A stretch of DNA of 64,000 nucleotides from Candidatus Melainabacteria bacterium (GTDB lineage Bacteria; Cyanobacteriota; Vampirovibrionia; Obscuribacterales; Obscuribacteraceae): the NCBI GenBank assembly GCA_003153555.1, contig PLZS01000164.1:1-64000 (forward strand), written 5' to 3'. Numbering within the stretch: position 1 is the stretch's first letter; every line of letters begins with the position of its first letter. The notes below the pieces were generated by a model. The model saw only the letters and a list, made by a program, of their open reading frames with translations. It ran no database searches and had not been told where the DNA came from. This document shows positions 43,685 through 52,889 of this stretch, one piece after another. A program made the translations under genes and the position numbers.

Positions 43685-44262
43685 TATATTCCCAATGCTT
43701 GGCCGCGAAGCCTTCTGATCGGTTGCAACAGCTGATTCTTAACTCTACTCTTAATGTTAGATTGCGAATTGCTTTGACTCCGGCTGTCTGAATTTTGATT
43801 GGCATCATCGGGCATCGTCAAATCTTGCGAATGTGCTTGATCAATTGTCACCCCCTGCGGTGCTTCGATGCCGGGCGCTTCCTGTGCCGATGGGCGTTGA
43901 ATCCGAGGGGCGGAGTCGATTTTGGGAGGTGCGGCAATTCGAGGCACGGCTGGTTCAGGACCTGTAAACGGATCTTTCGAGGGAACGATGGTTTCATCAT
44001 GAATGTAGCCGCCACCGAAGAGTTTGCGTGGTACGGTAGCCCGTGCCGCGACCGGTGCAAATGCATCCGGCGCTGAAGCTTTCGCTATTGGTAAGTCCAA
44101 CCGGGCGGGTAGCGGTGGGAAACCTTTAGGTTCAATCGGTTCGTCCGAAGCAATCGGTAAAGTGCTCACATCCTGTGGGCTGTCAGCCCGTCCCGAACTG
44201 GCGGTGATGCCAATCAAGCCAATGATCGAGCAAGCGATTAAGGGTAAGTGATTTGCTTTCAT
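43684..44262 (-). CDS. Exported Pro-rich hypothetical protein
   Basis: A 192-residue secreted protein of unknown function. AAGGAG five bases before ATG 44262 fixes the start; a signal peptide (MKANHLPLIACSIIGLIGIT, cleavage after SSGRA) follows. The mature part is rich in Pro, Ala, Asp and Ser, and a central LFGGGYIHDETIVPS stretch is the only ordered-looking segment. The C-terminus is Ser/Gln/Asn-rich and ends in a basic amphipathic helix. No family was recognised. Confidence 0.65.
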   Translation of the reverse strand: MKANHLPLIACSIIGLIGITASSGRADSPQDVSTLPIASDEPIEPKGFPPLPARLDLPIAKASAPDAFAPVAARATVPRKLFGGGYIHDETIVPSKDPFTGPEPAVPRIAAPPKIDSAPRIQRPSAQEAPGIEAPQGVTIDQAHSQDLTMPDDANQNSDSRSQSNSQSNIKSRVKNQLLQPIRRLRGQALGI

Positions 44263-44446
44263 GAATCTCCTTATCTCCACAATATACACGTTAGTTGTTG
44301 TTCCTGAAAGCAGAATTTATCAAGCAAGCAAAAAGACCGAATCATTCGACATAGAGTAGCCTAGGAGTGCTGACCAGGCATCACTGAATATGGTGGCGCA
44401 CAAATCGGTGCGTTGCTAGGCTGGACAGGAGTCTGAACCAAGCATC

Positions 44447-45136
44447 CTATGAACGCAAAAAGACGCGCAACCACTCCTGTTTCCAAAATACTAGACATGC
44501 TCTCCCAACCACGCGATCATTTTTGACAAAGCCCCAGACATGACTATCCGCACTTGCATTCCGATTATCACCAAGCATAAAAAACGAATTGGCTGGAACG
44601 ACAATCGGTTCGTCGCTGTCTGAGTATGGGCGGATGAATTTCCCATTCATTGAGTAGCCTCTGATGTCTCCTAGGTTGGATAATTCATAGTCAGGAGTTA
44701 TTGCTCCTGGAACTTCCAGCAACTTGCCGTTCACGAACACACCGACTCCGCTTTTGATGCGAATTTTGTCCCCAGGTAGTCCGACCACTCTTTTGATAAA
44801 GGCTGGGGGACTCTCTGGAACGAAGGGGATATATTTCCCAAGTAATCCATTATCTGGAACTCCGGTTTCAATTGCTGGAGGATAAAAAACGAGGATGTCG
44901 CCGCGTTGGATCGGACGGCCAAGGACGCTGCTAGAAAGTTTTTCTACAAGAACGCGATCTTCAATATTGAGGTTCGGTTCCATCGAGCCGGATGGAATGT
45001 AGCGCGCCTCCGCAATCGTCCCTTTAACTAGAACAGTCATGCCAACAACTATGACGGCAAGCTTGAGCGATTCAGCTAGAAACTCTTTGACGTCGCTCTT
45101 TCGTTCATCCCATTTTTTGGCCAAATATTTGATCAT
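44447..45136 (-). CDS. lepB: Signal peptidase I
   Basis: LepB (229 residues) cleaves signal peptides of exported proteins at the periplasmic face. An N-terminal membrane helix (about 22-40) precedes the catalytic domain. PSGSMEPNL holds the nucleophile Ser51, and AFIKRVVGLPGD holds the general base Lys115. The family motif GDNRNASADSHVWGFV is near residue 190. The length suits the short bacterial form with one helix. Its neighbour upstream is a divergent Cys-rich gene. Confidence is high. Confidence 0.96.
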   Translation of the reverse strand: MIKYLAKKWDERKSDVKEFLAESLKLAVIVVGMTVLVKGTIAEARYIPSGSMEPNLNIEDRVLVEKLSSSVLGRPIQRGDILVFYPPAIETGVPDNGLLGKYIPFVPESPPAFIKRVVGLPGDKIRIKSGVGVFVNGKLLEVPGAITPDYELSNLGDIRGYSMNGKFIRPYSDSDEPIVVPANSFFMLGDNRNASADSHVWGFVKNDRVVGRACLVFWKQEWLRVFLRS

Positions 45137-45327
45137 AGAAAAGCCTCAGATTATAGACGTAGACTATCACCAATAATTTTCTGATCAATAGGGTTTAGCC
45201 TATATTCGCCAACATCTTCGCACTACTTCCGGTATCAGTCGTCTTCGCTAGTTTTTCGTAATCTTTCCCTGGCTTGATTCGTCCAGTTTGAGGGTAGAAA
45301 TTAGGGAGTCGCTCAGGTGGTCTGCCG

Positions 45328-45558
45328 ATGGATACGAATCCAGATCATTTACCTATCTATATTGGATTAGCAGTTGCTGCCCTTGTAGCCGTTTGTCTTA
45401 AGAATCTAATCCTTAACCTTTGCTTTGGGATTTGCGATTGCTATTGCGGTCCAGGCAAATGTGAATGTGGCTGTGGCTGCAAGGCGCCAGATTGTCCGTG
45501 CTTTCACCGGGATAAAAGCGCTCACAATGACGAGTCTCGGCGAGGCGGCTACTATTAG
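45328..45558 (+). CDS. Membrane-anchored cysteine-rich peptide
   Basis: A 76-residue peptide with a hydrophobic N-terminal helix (residues about 10-33) followed by a Cys-rich tail with the pattern C-x-C-x-C-x4-C-x-C-x-C-x-C-x4-C-x-C (residues 36-58, nine Cys; two more lie in the helix). This resembles metallothionein spacing but is fused to a membrane anchor. The C-terminus is charged and ends in GGYY. AGGTGG lies about eight bases before the ATG. It is divergent from lepB. A metal-binding role is inference. Confidence 0.6.
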   Translation: MDTNPDHLPIYIGLAVAALVAVCLKNLILNLCFGICDCYCGPGKCECGCGCKAPDCPCFHRDKSAHNDESRRGGYY

Positions 45559-45685
45559 AATTCTTCACCTTTCGCTGCCAAATCTCATTTATTTGGGACG
45601 AAATAGTGGCTCTGCAGCCTGCCCGGCAATCTCTGAGTAGGCACACTCAGGACGTAAACCTTCTTAATCAAAGCGTGGGCACTCT

Positions 45686-45719
45686 TGCATAATTATGCCT
45701 TTGAGTGAATAATTATGCA
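45686..45719. promoter_or_regulatory. Two ARG-box-like ArgR operators at the argR start
   Basis: TGCATAATTATGC (45686-45698, with a perfect 12-bp palindrome) and TGAATAATTATGCA (45706-45719) have centres 20 bases apart. Both fit the TGAATWWWWATTCA ARG-box pattern closely. The second overlaps the ATG at 45715. Confidence 0.75.
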
Positions 45720-46182
45720 CATGCAAATGCAAGCACGAATCGAGCGACAGCGAAAAATCTTGACGGTGATTGAGAAGTCTGCCATTGATACTCAGGCGGC
45801 CTTGCAAACTGCTTTATCAAAGTTAGGTATGCCTGTTAACCAGGCAACACTGTCCAGAGACATCCGTGAACTCGGTTTGATCAAAGTCGAAGATGAAGGA
45901 GCGTACCGTTATGTTAGTCGTCAAACTCTACCGAAGCCAACAACAAAACCGGCGGCGCTCGCGACGATAAGCAGATTCATTCAAGACATCACCTACTCGG
46001 GAAATATGATCGTAGTGAAGACTGACAGCGGCGCTGCTTCGTACGTCGCGGAAGCCATAGATGGACTGCAGCTATCTCAGTTGTTGGGAAGCGTAGCAGG
46101 TGACAATACAGTTTTTTTTGTAGTAAACGCTGAGTCGAAAGCCGCACAAGTCGTTAAGACCTTGCGCACCATGACCCAGTAA
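45715..46182 (+). CDS. argR: Arginine repressor
   Basis: ArgR (155 residues) represses arginine biosynthesis genes when bound to arginine. The N-terminal winged-helix domain (about 8-75) shows NQATLSRDIRELGLIKV, the DNA-recognition helix. The C-terminal oligomerisation domain contains GAASYVAEAIDGLQL and LGSVAGDNTVFFV, where arginine binds and the hexamer forms. The ATG at 45715 lies inside an ARG-box-like palindrome; later ATGs at 45721 or 45727 are possible, and no clear ribosome site is visible. It is the first gene of an argR-argG-argH set, so autoregulation is likely. Confidence 0.93.
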   Translation: MHMQMQARIERQRKILTVIEKSAIDTQAALQTALSKLGMPVNQATLSRDIRELGLIKVEDEGAYRYVSRQTLPKPTTKPAALATISRFIQDITYSGNMIVVKTDSGAASYVAEAIDGLQLSQLLGSVAGDNTVFFVVNAESKAAQVVKTLRTMTQ

Positions 46183-46204
46183 CCAAAAAAGGGGAATCGG
46201 AACA

Positions 46205-47425
46205 ATGAAAAAAATTCTGCTTGCTTACAGCGGCGGACTCGATACATCGTGCATTCTGACTTGGCTGAAAGAGAAGTACAACGTCCCTATTGTTGCGTAC
46301 TGCGCAAATGTTGGGCAGACTGACGATCTAAGCGGTGTTGAAGATAAGGCAATGAAAACAGGTGCAGATAAATGCATTGTTGAAGATTTGCGATCGGATT
46401 TTGTTGAGAATTACGTTTTTCAATCAATTAAAGCCAATGGTGTCTATGAAGGCACATACTTGATGGGCACAAGTCTTGCTCGTCCATGTATTGCAGAAGG
46501 GATGGTTACGGCTGCTTTGAAGGAAGGTTGTGACGCCATTGCGCATGGTGCAACAGGTAAAGGAAACGACCAGGTGCGATTTGAGTTGGCTATCAAAGCA
46601 CTTGCACCACATATCCAAGTTATTGCCCCATGGCGTACCTGGACCTTTACGGGCAGAAATGATCTGATTGACTATGCCCAAAAGCATGGTATTCCCGTGC
46701 CTGTGTCCAAAGAAAAGCCATACTCGATGGATTCCAATTTGATGCATATCAGTTATGAAGGCGGAATTTTGGAGGATCCAGCCGCAGAACCACCAGTCGA
46801 TTTGTTCCAGTGGACAACGGATCCAGAGAAGGCTCCTGATAAGCCAACCGAAGTAACGATTGAGTTTAGCGGTGGCGTGCCGGTTGCGGTAAACGGCAAA
46901 CAACTGAAAGCAGTTGAATTGCTCGAAACATTGAATGAACTTGGTGCCAAGCATGGTGTTGGACGCGTTGACCTCGTCGAGAACCGTTACATCGGCATCA
47001 AATCCCGCGGCGTCTACGAAACCCCTGGTGCGACGATCTTAATGCAAGCACACCAAGCCGTAGAATCTTTGACGCTGGATCGTGAAGTTGCTCACATGAA
47101 AGAAAGTTTGGGGCTGAAGTTCGCTGAACTCACTTATAACGGTTACTGGTTTGCTCCTGAACATGTGCTCTTGCGTAAATTCATCGACGAATCGCAGGCA
47201 ACCGTATCCGGCTGGGCCAAGCTGAAATTGTACAAAGGGCACTCAGGCGTTGTTGCACGTGGCTCTAATTCGTCGCTCTACGATCACAAAATGTCCAGTT
47301 TTGAAGAGATGGGTATCTTCAATCAGGCCGATTCTGGTGGATTCATCAACATCAATGGTCTTCGGTTAACGGCATGGAGCAAGAGCAATGAAAGTTTTAA
47401 GAAAAGCCTTCAAGCAACAACTTAG
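46205..47425 (+). CDS. argG: Argininosuccinate synthase
   Basis: ArgG (406 residues) couples citrulline and aspartate with ATP. The N-terminal ATP-pyrophosphatase loop is LLAYSGGLDTSCILTWL, and ARPCIAEGMVTAALKEG with GCDAIAHGATGKGNDQVRFE holds substrate contacts typical of the family. AGGGGA lies about ten bases before the ATG. The end overlaps argH by 38 bases in another frame. It lies 22 bases after argR, so the set is probably transcribed together from the ARG-box promoter. Confidence 0.97.
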   Translation: MKKILLAYSGGLDTSCILTWLKEKYNVPIVAYCANVGQTDDLSGVEDKAMKTGADKCIVEDLRSDFVENYVFQSIKANGVYEGTYLMGTSLARPCIAEGMVTAALKEGCDAIAHGATGKGNDQVRFELAIKALAPHIQVIAPWRTWTFTGRNDLIDYAQKHGIPVPVSKEKPYSMDSNLMHISYEGGILEDPAAEPPVDLFQWTTDPEKAPDKPTEVTIEFSGGVPVAVNGKQLKAVELLETLNELGAKHGVGRVDLVENRYIGIKSRGVYETPGATILMQAHQAVESLTLDREVAHMKESLGLKFAELTYNGYWFAPEHVLLRKFIDESQATVSGWAKLKLYKGHSGVVARGSNSSLYDHKMSSFEEMGIFNQADSGGFININGLRLTAWSKSNESFKKSLQATT

Positions 47426-48764
47426 TGATGTAGTCACTGAATTCGTTGCTTCCGCTAAGGCGGATCAGGCGATTGTTGAAGCAGACATAAATGGCAGCCT
47501 CGCTCATGTTGAGATGCTCAAAAAATCTGGGCTGGTGACCCCAGCCCAGGCTGAAAACTTGCAAACTGGATTGAATGCTTTAAAAGAAAAGTATTTGAAA
47601 GGCTTGTTCATTCTTGATGCACAGTATGAAGATGTGCATATGAATGTCGAATCAAAACTCGCAGAGTTGATCGGAGCCGATGCAAAACTATTGCATACTG
47701 CTCGCAGTCGTAATGACCAGGTGGCGCTCGATATGCGCCTATTCATTCTGGACAAGACGGCTGATATTGAGGCACTGATTGCGGATTTGCAGAATGCGCT
47801 GATTCAAACAGGCGTACAAAACATTGACGTCGTCATGCCTGGTTACACTCATCTCCAGCGTGCACAACCATTGCTGTTTGCTCATGTGATGCATTCATAT
47901 GTTGAAGTCTTCAACCGAGACAAGGGCAGGTTTGGGGACTCTAACAAGCGCACATCTGTTTCGCCGCTTGGTGCTGGTGCTCTAGTAGGCTCTGGTCTGG
48001 CTATCATGCCGGAAGTTACGGCAGCTGCACTAGATTTTGATCATCTGTTTGGCAATTCGATTGACGCGGTAAGCGATCGTGATTTCATTGCTGAATTCTT
48101 GTTCGCTGCTTCGCTTACATCCGTACACTTATCTCAATTGGCTGAGACGTTGATTATCTGGTGCACAAAAGAATTTGGATTCATCCAGTTCCCGGATGAT
48201 CTGACCACCACCTCCAGCTTGATGCCGCAGAAGAAAAATCCAGATCCGATGGAACTGGTGCGGGGCAAAACTGGCGCGATTGTTGGCGAACTAGTGAACG
48301 TTTTGATCACTCTAAAAGGATTGCCGGTTGGCTACAACCGAGATCTGCAGGAGACGAAGCCTGGCGCGATCAAGGTTTCCGATGAGTTGGCCGCGTGCTT
48401 GAAAGTGATGACGCTCGCTATTAAAGGTTTGAAAGTCATGAGTGTAAACACTTTAGAGGCAGCTTCTGATCCGGAATTGTTTGCCACCGACCTCGTCGAA
48501 TATCTAGTCACGAAAGGCGTTGCGTTTAGAGCCGCCCATGATGCAGTCGCATGCGTAGTGCAATACGCTCGAGATAATTACACACCTTTGTCGCAGCTGC
48601 CAATTAGCGATTACAAGAAATACGCAGCCGAATTCGATGACACCGTCTACAAAGTCTTCGATGCTGTCAATTCGGTGAATAGCAAAACATCGCATGGTGG
48701 CACAGCCACTCAGCAAGTCAGTGATGCGCTCAAAAGAGCGCTTCTTGATCTGGCTGTTTTCTAG
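47388..48764 (+). CDS. argH: Argininosuccinate lyase
   Basis: ArgH (458 residues) splits argininosuccinate into arginine and fumarate. The family signature SSLMPQKKNPDPMELVRGK and HTARSRNDQVALDMRLF, with YTHLQRAQPLLFAH (catalytic His), are intact. The usual N-terminal WGGRF box is replaced by VLRKAFKQQL, although the following segment (EFVASAKADQAIVEADINGS) aligns well. The start overlaps argG by 38 bases, with GGAG upstream. The lost box does not touch the active site, so the enzyme is expected to work. Confidence 0.95.
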   Translation: MKVLRKAFKQQLSDVVTEFVASAKADQAIVEADINGSLAHVEMLKKSGLVTPAQAENLQTGLNALKEKYLKGLFILDAQYEDVHMNVESKLAELIGADAKLLHTARSRNDQVALDMRLFILDKTADIEALIADLQNALIQTGVQNIDVVMPGYTHLQRAQPLLFAHVMHSYVEVFNRDKGRFGDSNKRTSVSPLGAGALVGSGLAIMPEVTAAALDFDHLFGNSIDAVSDRDFIAEFLFAASLTSVHLSQLAETLIIWCTKEFGFIQFPDDLTTTSSLMPQKKNPDPMELVRGKTGAIVGELVNVLITLKGLPVGYNRDLQETKPGAIKVSDELAACLKVMTLAIKGLKVMSVNTLEAASDPELFATDLVEYLVTKGVAFRAAHDAVACVVQYARDNYTPLSQLPISDYKKYAAEFDDTVYKVFDAVNSVNSKTSHGGTATQQVSDALKRALLDLAVF

Positions 48765-48918
48765 CCCTGCTTTTTTCATTTGCCGTGCGGCATCTTAAAG
48801 AATATGTACTGGAGATAACCTCTAGTTTCCTATGCTCAATGACTGTATCTTTCTTCACAGGCGGCCAGCAAATTCGGCGCATGGAAAAGCCAGCCCGTTG
48901 ATCAAGGAGGACCTCATT

Positions 48919-49563
48919 ATGAACTCGCTGTTTTTGAACTTCTGGAAAGAACGCAATTCCAGACCTGGCTATTACGGTAAGGCAACTGTGGCCGGAATCA
49001 CCGTCAACGTCCACAAGGGCGTTTATTCGCCTGATCCAAAATGCACTCATGCCACCACACTGCTAACAAACATCGTCTCTGATTTCACAGGCAAGAGTGT
49101 GCTTGATTTGGGTACAGGCTCAGGTTTTTTGGCGATCTATGCCGCAAAACACGGAGCCACTAGATGCACTGCTGTGGATATTCAAACAGAAGCGGTGGAA
49201 AACGCGAGAGAAAACGTAGCAAACTTTGATTTGAGCGGCGTCATAGAGGTTTTCGAAAGTGATTTGTTTGACGAGGTAACAAGGAAGTACGACGTCATTC
49301 TGGCCAATCTGCCGATCATGGATCCAGAGTGGACAGATTTGAACCAGTTTGCAAATAGAGTCAATCAAAGATTCTTTGACGAACTCGACTCTAAATTGGA
49401 AGCAGACGGAAAAGCCTATATCTCAAGCACGTCCTGGGGCGACTTGCCAGAGCTGAAGAGAATGATTGTCGAGAGTGGCTATCAATACAAAATTCACTCA
49501 GAAGAACTACCCGACGCAGTTTGGTATGTCTTCGAGTTAAGCAGACCGAATGATCGCTTATAA
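48919..49563 (+). CDS. SAM-dependent methyltransferase (PrmC/HemK-like)
   Basis: A 214-residue methyltransferase. AAGGAGG eight bases before ATG 48919 decides the start. The SAM-binding glycine motif is VLDLGTGSGFLAIYAAKHGA, and the active-site ILANLPIMDPEW resembles the NPPY motif of PrmC-type amine methylases with NLP in place of NPP. The protein is short at its C-terminus. It lies 155 bases after argH and ends 14 bases before the convergent flavoprotein gene. Its target is unknown. Confidence 0.82.
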   Translation: MNSLFLNFWKERNSRPGYYGKATVAGITVNVHKGVYSPDPKCTHATTLLTNIVSDFTGKSVLDLGTGSGFLAIYAAKHGATRCTAVDIQTEAVENARENVANFDLSGVIEVFESDLFDEVTRKYDVILANLPIMDPEWTDLNQFANRVNQRFFDELDSKLEADGKAYISSTSWGDLPELKRMIVESGYQYKIHSEELPDAVWYVFELSRPNDRL

Positions 49564-49577
49564 TTGCGACACTCGCG

Positions 49578-50795
49578 CTAAGCTGCAATCAAATATTTCA
49601 GGATGGATCGAGCCGCTATCATGCCGTCTCCAACGCTTCTAGCGATGCCCTGGCAGTCAGAAGAGATTAGATCGCCGCCGGCAAAAACACCATCCAAATT
49701 TGTTTGGCAAAATCGATCGACCGCAACAAAACCGGCACCATCAAGCTCGACTTGTCCGCAAAAAACTTCCGTGTTGGCAACGGTTCCCACCCGTTCGACG
49801 AGCATTTGTACAGGGTAGGCAGTGGTTTTATCGGTGCGGTTATCTCTGACAAGTATGCTTTGCATGTTGCCCGACTCTCCGTCAATTGAGACGACTTCGG
49901 TGTGTTCAAGCACTGTTATTCGTTGATCATTCCTAACATCTCGAACAACGTCCGGTCTTGCTCGAAAACGGTCCGAACGATTGACAACAAGTACAGACGG
50001 GCATCTTTGAGCAAGCCAGAGGCTGTCTAACAAGGCGTTGTCGCCACCGCCGATTACTGCAATGGATTTGCCTTTGACTTTCTCTTGATGTGCCTCCACA
50101 TTCCAAATGACGTTGTCTGAAAATTCCTGTAATCGCTCAATTGGCAGCGCTCGCCGACGGGTACCGGTAGCGAGAAAAATAGCTTTAGCACGATATGTTT
50201 GGTGCAATCCATAGAGTGTCTTGGTGCTCAGATCGATCCGTTCAATGGTCTCTGCCGACTGAACACAAAGCCCAACCTTTTGGCACAGAGCTTCCAAATC
50301 GTCCCTTACAGCCGCACCGCTGTCCCAGTAGCGGGCAGCAAAATTGCGAATCGAGTTTGTGATGTCTGGAAGCTGTCCGCCAAGGCTGGAATTTCGATCG
50401 ATTAAGAAGTAATCTGCCTTATTTTCATGCAGCTCAAGAGCGCAACTAATTCCCGCTGGTCCTCCTCCTAGAACAATAGCGTCATGAGTGATGATGGTCT
50501 GCACTGATTTTTCTCCCGCCAAGCTGTCTTCAAATTCTAGCTGCTTGTGGTTGTCTATGACATCCGTGTTGATGGGCCTTTCAGAAGTGAAAGAAGCCTG
50601 AAATTCTTTCAATATAGACTTTCTGAGCTCACGAATAGAATGGACGAGCTGCTCAGATATCAGATATTGCTGATGCGATCGAGCAAAATGTATTGGGAGT
50701 GCAATCAGGAGACAAGTCGTTGAATTTTCAAACAAACCTGCGGATGCGCAAATGGTGCTCTGCATATCAGCTTTCGTTGTCTTTTCTCGTGTCAT
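49578..50795 (-). CDS. Thioredoxin-reductase-like FAD/NAD(P) flavoprotein without CxxC
   Basis: A flavoprotein of the thioredoxin reductase/ferredoxin-NADP reductase fold, up to 405 residues. FAD contact IVLGGGPAGISCALEL is at about residue 107; the NADPH domain has IAVIGGGDNALLDSLWLA; the FAD end is GVFAGGDLISSDCQGIARSVGDG. The redox CxxC of thioredoxin reductase is absent (FSDNVIWNVEAH region), so it is more like a ferredoxin/flavodoxin reductase. Residues 1-100 precede the fold and overlap the start of the divergent gene; no clear ribosome site decides the start, and TTG 50735 or ATG 50765 are possible. Confidence 0.82.
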   Translation of the reverse strand: MTREKTTKADMQSTICASAGLFENSTTCLLIALPIHFARSHQQYLISEQLVHSIRELRKSILKEFQASFTSERPINTDVIDNHKQLEFEDSLAGEKSVQTIITHDAIVLGGGPAGISCALELHENKADYFLIDRNSSLGGQLPDITNSIRNFAARYWDSGAAVRDDLEALCQKVGLCVQSAETIERIDLSTKTLYGLHQTYRAKAIFLATGTRRRALPIERLQEFSDNVIWNVEAHQEKVKGKSIAVIGGGDNALLDSLWLAQRCPSVLVVNRSDRFRARPDVVRDVRNDQRITVLEHTEVVSIDGESGNMQSILVRDNRTDKTTAYPVQMLVERVGTVANTEVFCGQVELDGAGFVAVDRFCQTNLDGVFAGGDLISSDCQGIARSVGDGMIAARSILKYLIAA

Positions 50796-52348
50796 GCGCT
50801 TTGGTGCCTGCCTATGCTGAGGCTGGACAAAGCGTTGCTAAAGAGAACGTTTTTCAAGCAGACCCTCCCAGACAGCCCACTAGTGATGCACAAGTGCAGA
50901 TGGCCGTCGCCACTGTAGAAAAATTGGCGCAAAAAGAAATCGACGAAAATGCAGTTGCCGGTATCGCAATTGCTGTAGTCCATAAGGATAAACTTGTTTT
51001 CGCGAAAGGCTTCGGCGTCCGTGAAGTGGGAAAGGAAGCCAAGATCGATCCAGACACTGTGTTTCAGCTTGCCTCTGTTTCCAAGTCAGTTGGTGCGACC
51101 GTCGTTTCCGAATTGGTTGGCGAGGGCAAAATAACTTGGGATTCCAAAATCTGTGATCTTGATCCCGGCTTTCAAATGTACGATCCGTGGGTCACGAGCC
51201 AAATTACCATTCGCGATTTTTATTCTCATCGCAGCGGATTGCCTGAACATGCAGGCGACTTGCTGGAGGATTTGGGTGCCGATGGCGCGCAAGTCTTGTA
51301 TCATTTGCGTTTCCAAAAGCCTGATAGCAGCTTTCGATCGCACTATGCGTACACAAATTTCGGTGTAACCGAAGCTGGTGTCGCAGCTACCAAAGCGTAC
51401 GGACTGAGCTGGGACGACGCGTCGCAGGAGAAGTTGTACAAACCGCTTGGTATGACCTCCACAAGTTCCCGGTTCGTTGATTATGCTGCGCGCACAAACA
51501 AAGCACTTGGCCACGTTTTGGTTAACGGTAAATGGGTGCACAAATTTACACGTGAACCGGATGCTCAGTCTCCTGCGGCCGGAGTCAGTTCATCAGTGAA
51601 CGATATGGCGAAATGGATGCGTTTGGAAATTGCTAGCGGAAAGTTTGAGGGCAAGCAGCTAGTAGATAAGAAGGCATTGGAGGAAACGTATCATCCCGAG
51701 ATGTTGACTCAATTCAATCCGTTCAATCAATTACCTGGCTTTTACGGTCTGGGAATGAACGTCTTCTACGACGAGCACGGACGTCTGCGTTTGGGACATT
51801 CGGGCGGTTTCGCAATGGGGGCTGGAACGAACGTGGCAATGGTTCCCAGCGAGGAGTTGGGAATTGTCGTGCTCACCAATTCGTCTCCGGTTGGTGTAGC
51901 CGAAGGATTAGCGATGACGTTTACCGAAATAGGGCTGAATGGCAAGCAGAGCCATGATTGGCTCGCCGTGTACAAAAGGGTGTTCTCGAACCCGGCGGTG
52001 ATTGGACTAATTGAGGGCTTCGATTTTTCCAAAGCACCTATTTCGCCTACGCCCGCATCTCCCAACTCTGCATATTTAGGCACTTATACAAACGATTTCT
52101 TTGGCGATATCAAAATAATCGAGAAGGATGGCGAACTAGCAATAGTGCTAGGTCCAAAAAATTTGACTGTGGCAATGAAGCACTATGATCGTGACACATT
52201 CTCTTACGAGACCGGCGGCGAAAATGCAGTTGGACTGAGTGGTATCACGTTCACGGTCGCACCCGACGGCAAGGCGATACGAGTGCTGATTGCGCACTTA
52301 AATGATTGCGGAGAAGGCACCTTCGAGCGCTCTTCAAATAAGAAGTGA
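50720..52348 (+). CDS. Exported serine hydrolase of the class C beta-lactamase family
   Basis: A 542-residue exported hydrolase. The start TTG 50720 has an AGGAGA seven bases upstream, giving a signal peptide with cleavage near AYAEAG. The catalytic SxxK tetrad is in ASVSKSVGATV, the YxN motif is in SHYAYTNFG, and the third motif is LGHSGGF. A C-terminal domain (about 430-542) resembles the beta-barrel appended to many such esterases/peptidases. Its likely activity is peptide or ester hydrolysis; resistance is not implied. The gene is divergent from the flavoprotein and converges at 3 bases on the small membrane gene. Confidence 0.87.
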   Translation: MNFQTNLRMRKWCSAYQLSLSFLVSCALVPAYAEAGQSVAKENVFQADPPRQPTSDAQVQMAVATVEKLAQKEIDENAVAGIAIAVVHKDKLVFAKGFGVREVGKEAKIDPDTVFQLASVSKSVGATVVSELVGEGKITWDSKICDLDPGFQMYDPWVTSQITIRDFYSHRSGLPEHAGDLLEDLGADGAQVLYHLRFQKPDSSFRSHYAYTNFGVTEAGVAATKAYGLSWDDASQEKLYKPLGMTSTSSRFVDYAARTNKALGHVLVNGKWVHKFTREPDAQSPAAGVSSSVNDMAKWMRLEIASGKFEGKQLVDKKALEETYHPEMLTQFNPFNQLPGFYGLGMNVFYDEHGRLRLGHSGGFAMGAGTNVAMVPSEELGIVVLTNSSPVGVAEGLAMTFTEIGLNGKQSHDWLAVYKRVFSNPAVIGLIEGFDFSKAPISPTPASPNSAYLGTYTNDFFGDIKIIEKDGELAIVLGPKNLTVAMKHYDRDTFSYETGGENAVGLSGITFTVAPDGKAIRVLIAHLNDCGEGTFERSSNKK

Positions 52349-52351
52349 CCA

Positions 52352-52612
52352 TTATTTTACGGGGATAACTTCGAAATTCGGCAGTGTTCTAGCTGCGTCT
52401 GTATCGTGCCGAGCTGCCGAATCTGCCGCCATGACTGACGCTGGTTTGGTGGTGTAATTAGCTCCATTCAATGCATACAAGGCTACACCAAAAACCAAAG
52501 CCAAGGATAACGCCACAGCGAAGAACAGTGTTCCCTTGTCGTTGCGCTCGGCTCCGAGCGTGTCGTAGATCCCAACTGTGTTTCCCACTTCATCTTTCGT
52601 TTGCAGAACCAT
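52352..52612 (-). CDS. Small single-pass membrane protein
   Basis: An 86-residue protein with one membrane helix (residues about 28-47, TLFFAVALSLALVFGVALYA) between a short cytosolic N-terminus and a polar tail. GAGGTG six bases upstream supports ATG 52612. No family match was made. It converges on the serine hydrolase stop with three bases between. The upstream 277 bases (52613-52889) hold no gene. Confidence 0.65.
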   Translation of the reverse strand: MVLQTKDEVGNTVGIYDTLGAERNDKGTLFFAVALSLALVFGVALYALNGANYTTKPASVMAADSAARHDTDAARTLPNFEVIPVK

Positions 52613-52889
52613 ATCATTCACCTCGTTCAAGGTGACTGTGTAGACGGTTCAACCAGCGCTGAGTTCCCTTTTTCTGAAAATGATATGGATGTTGCATATG
52701 CGAGCACGCCGGCTGCCGTATATACGATCGGTGATTAGGAATAATTGATTCAAGCTAGCTATTGAGCGGATCGGACTGCTGGCGGGCTCAGTTAGAACTC
52801 GATGAATTCTCGATGGCAAAAAGTTAAGTAGGCCCGTAAACGTGCACTAGCTATGCTTTCCTGGGGACTGTCAAGAGCCTCTCGTATAT

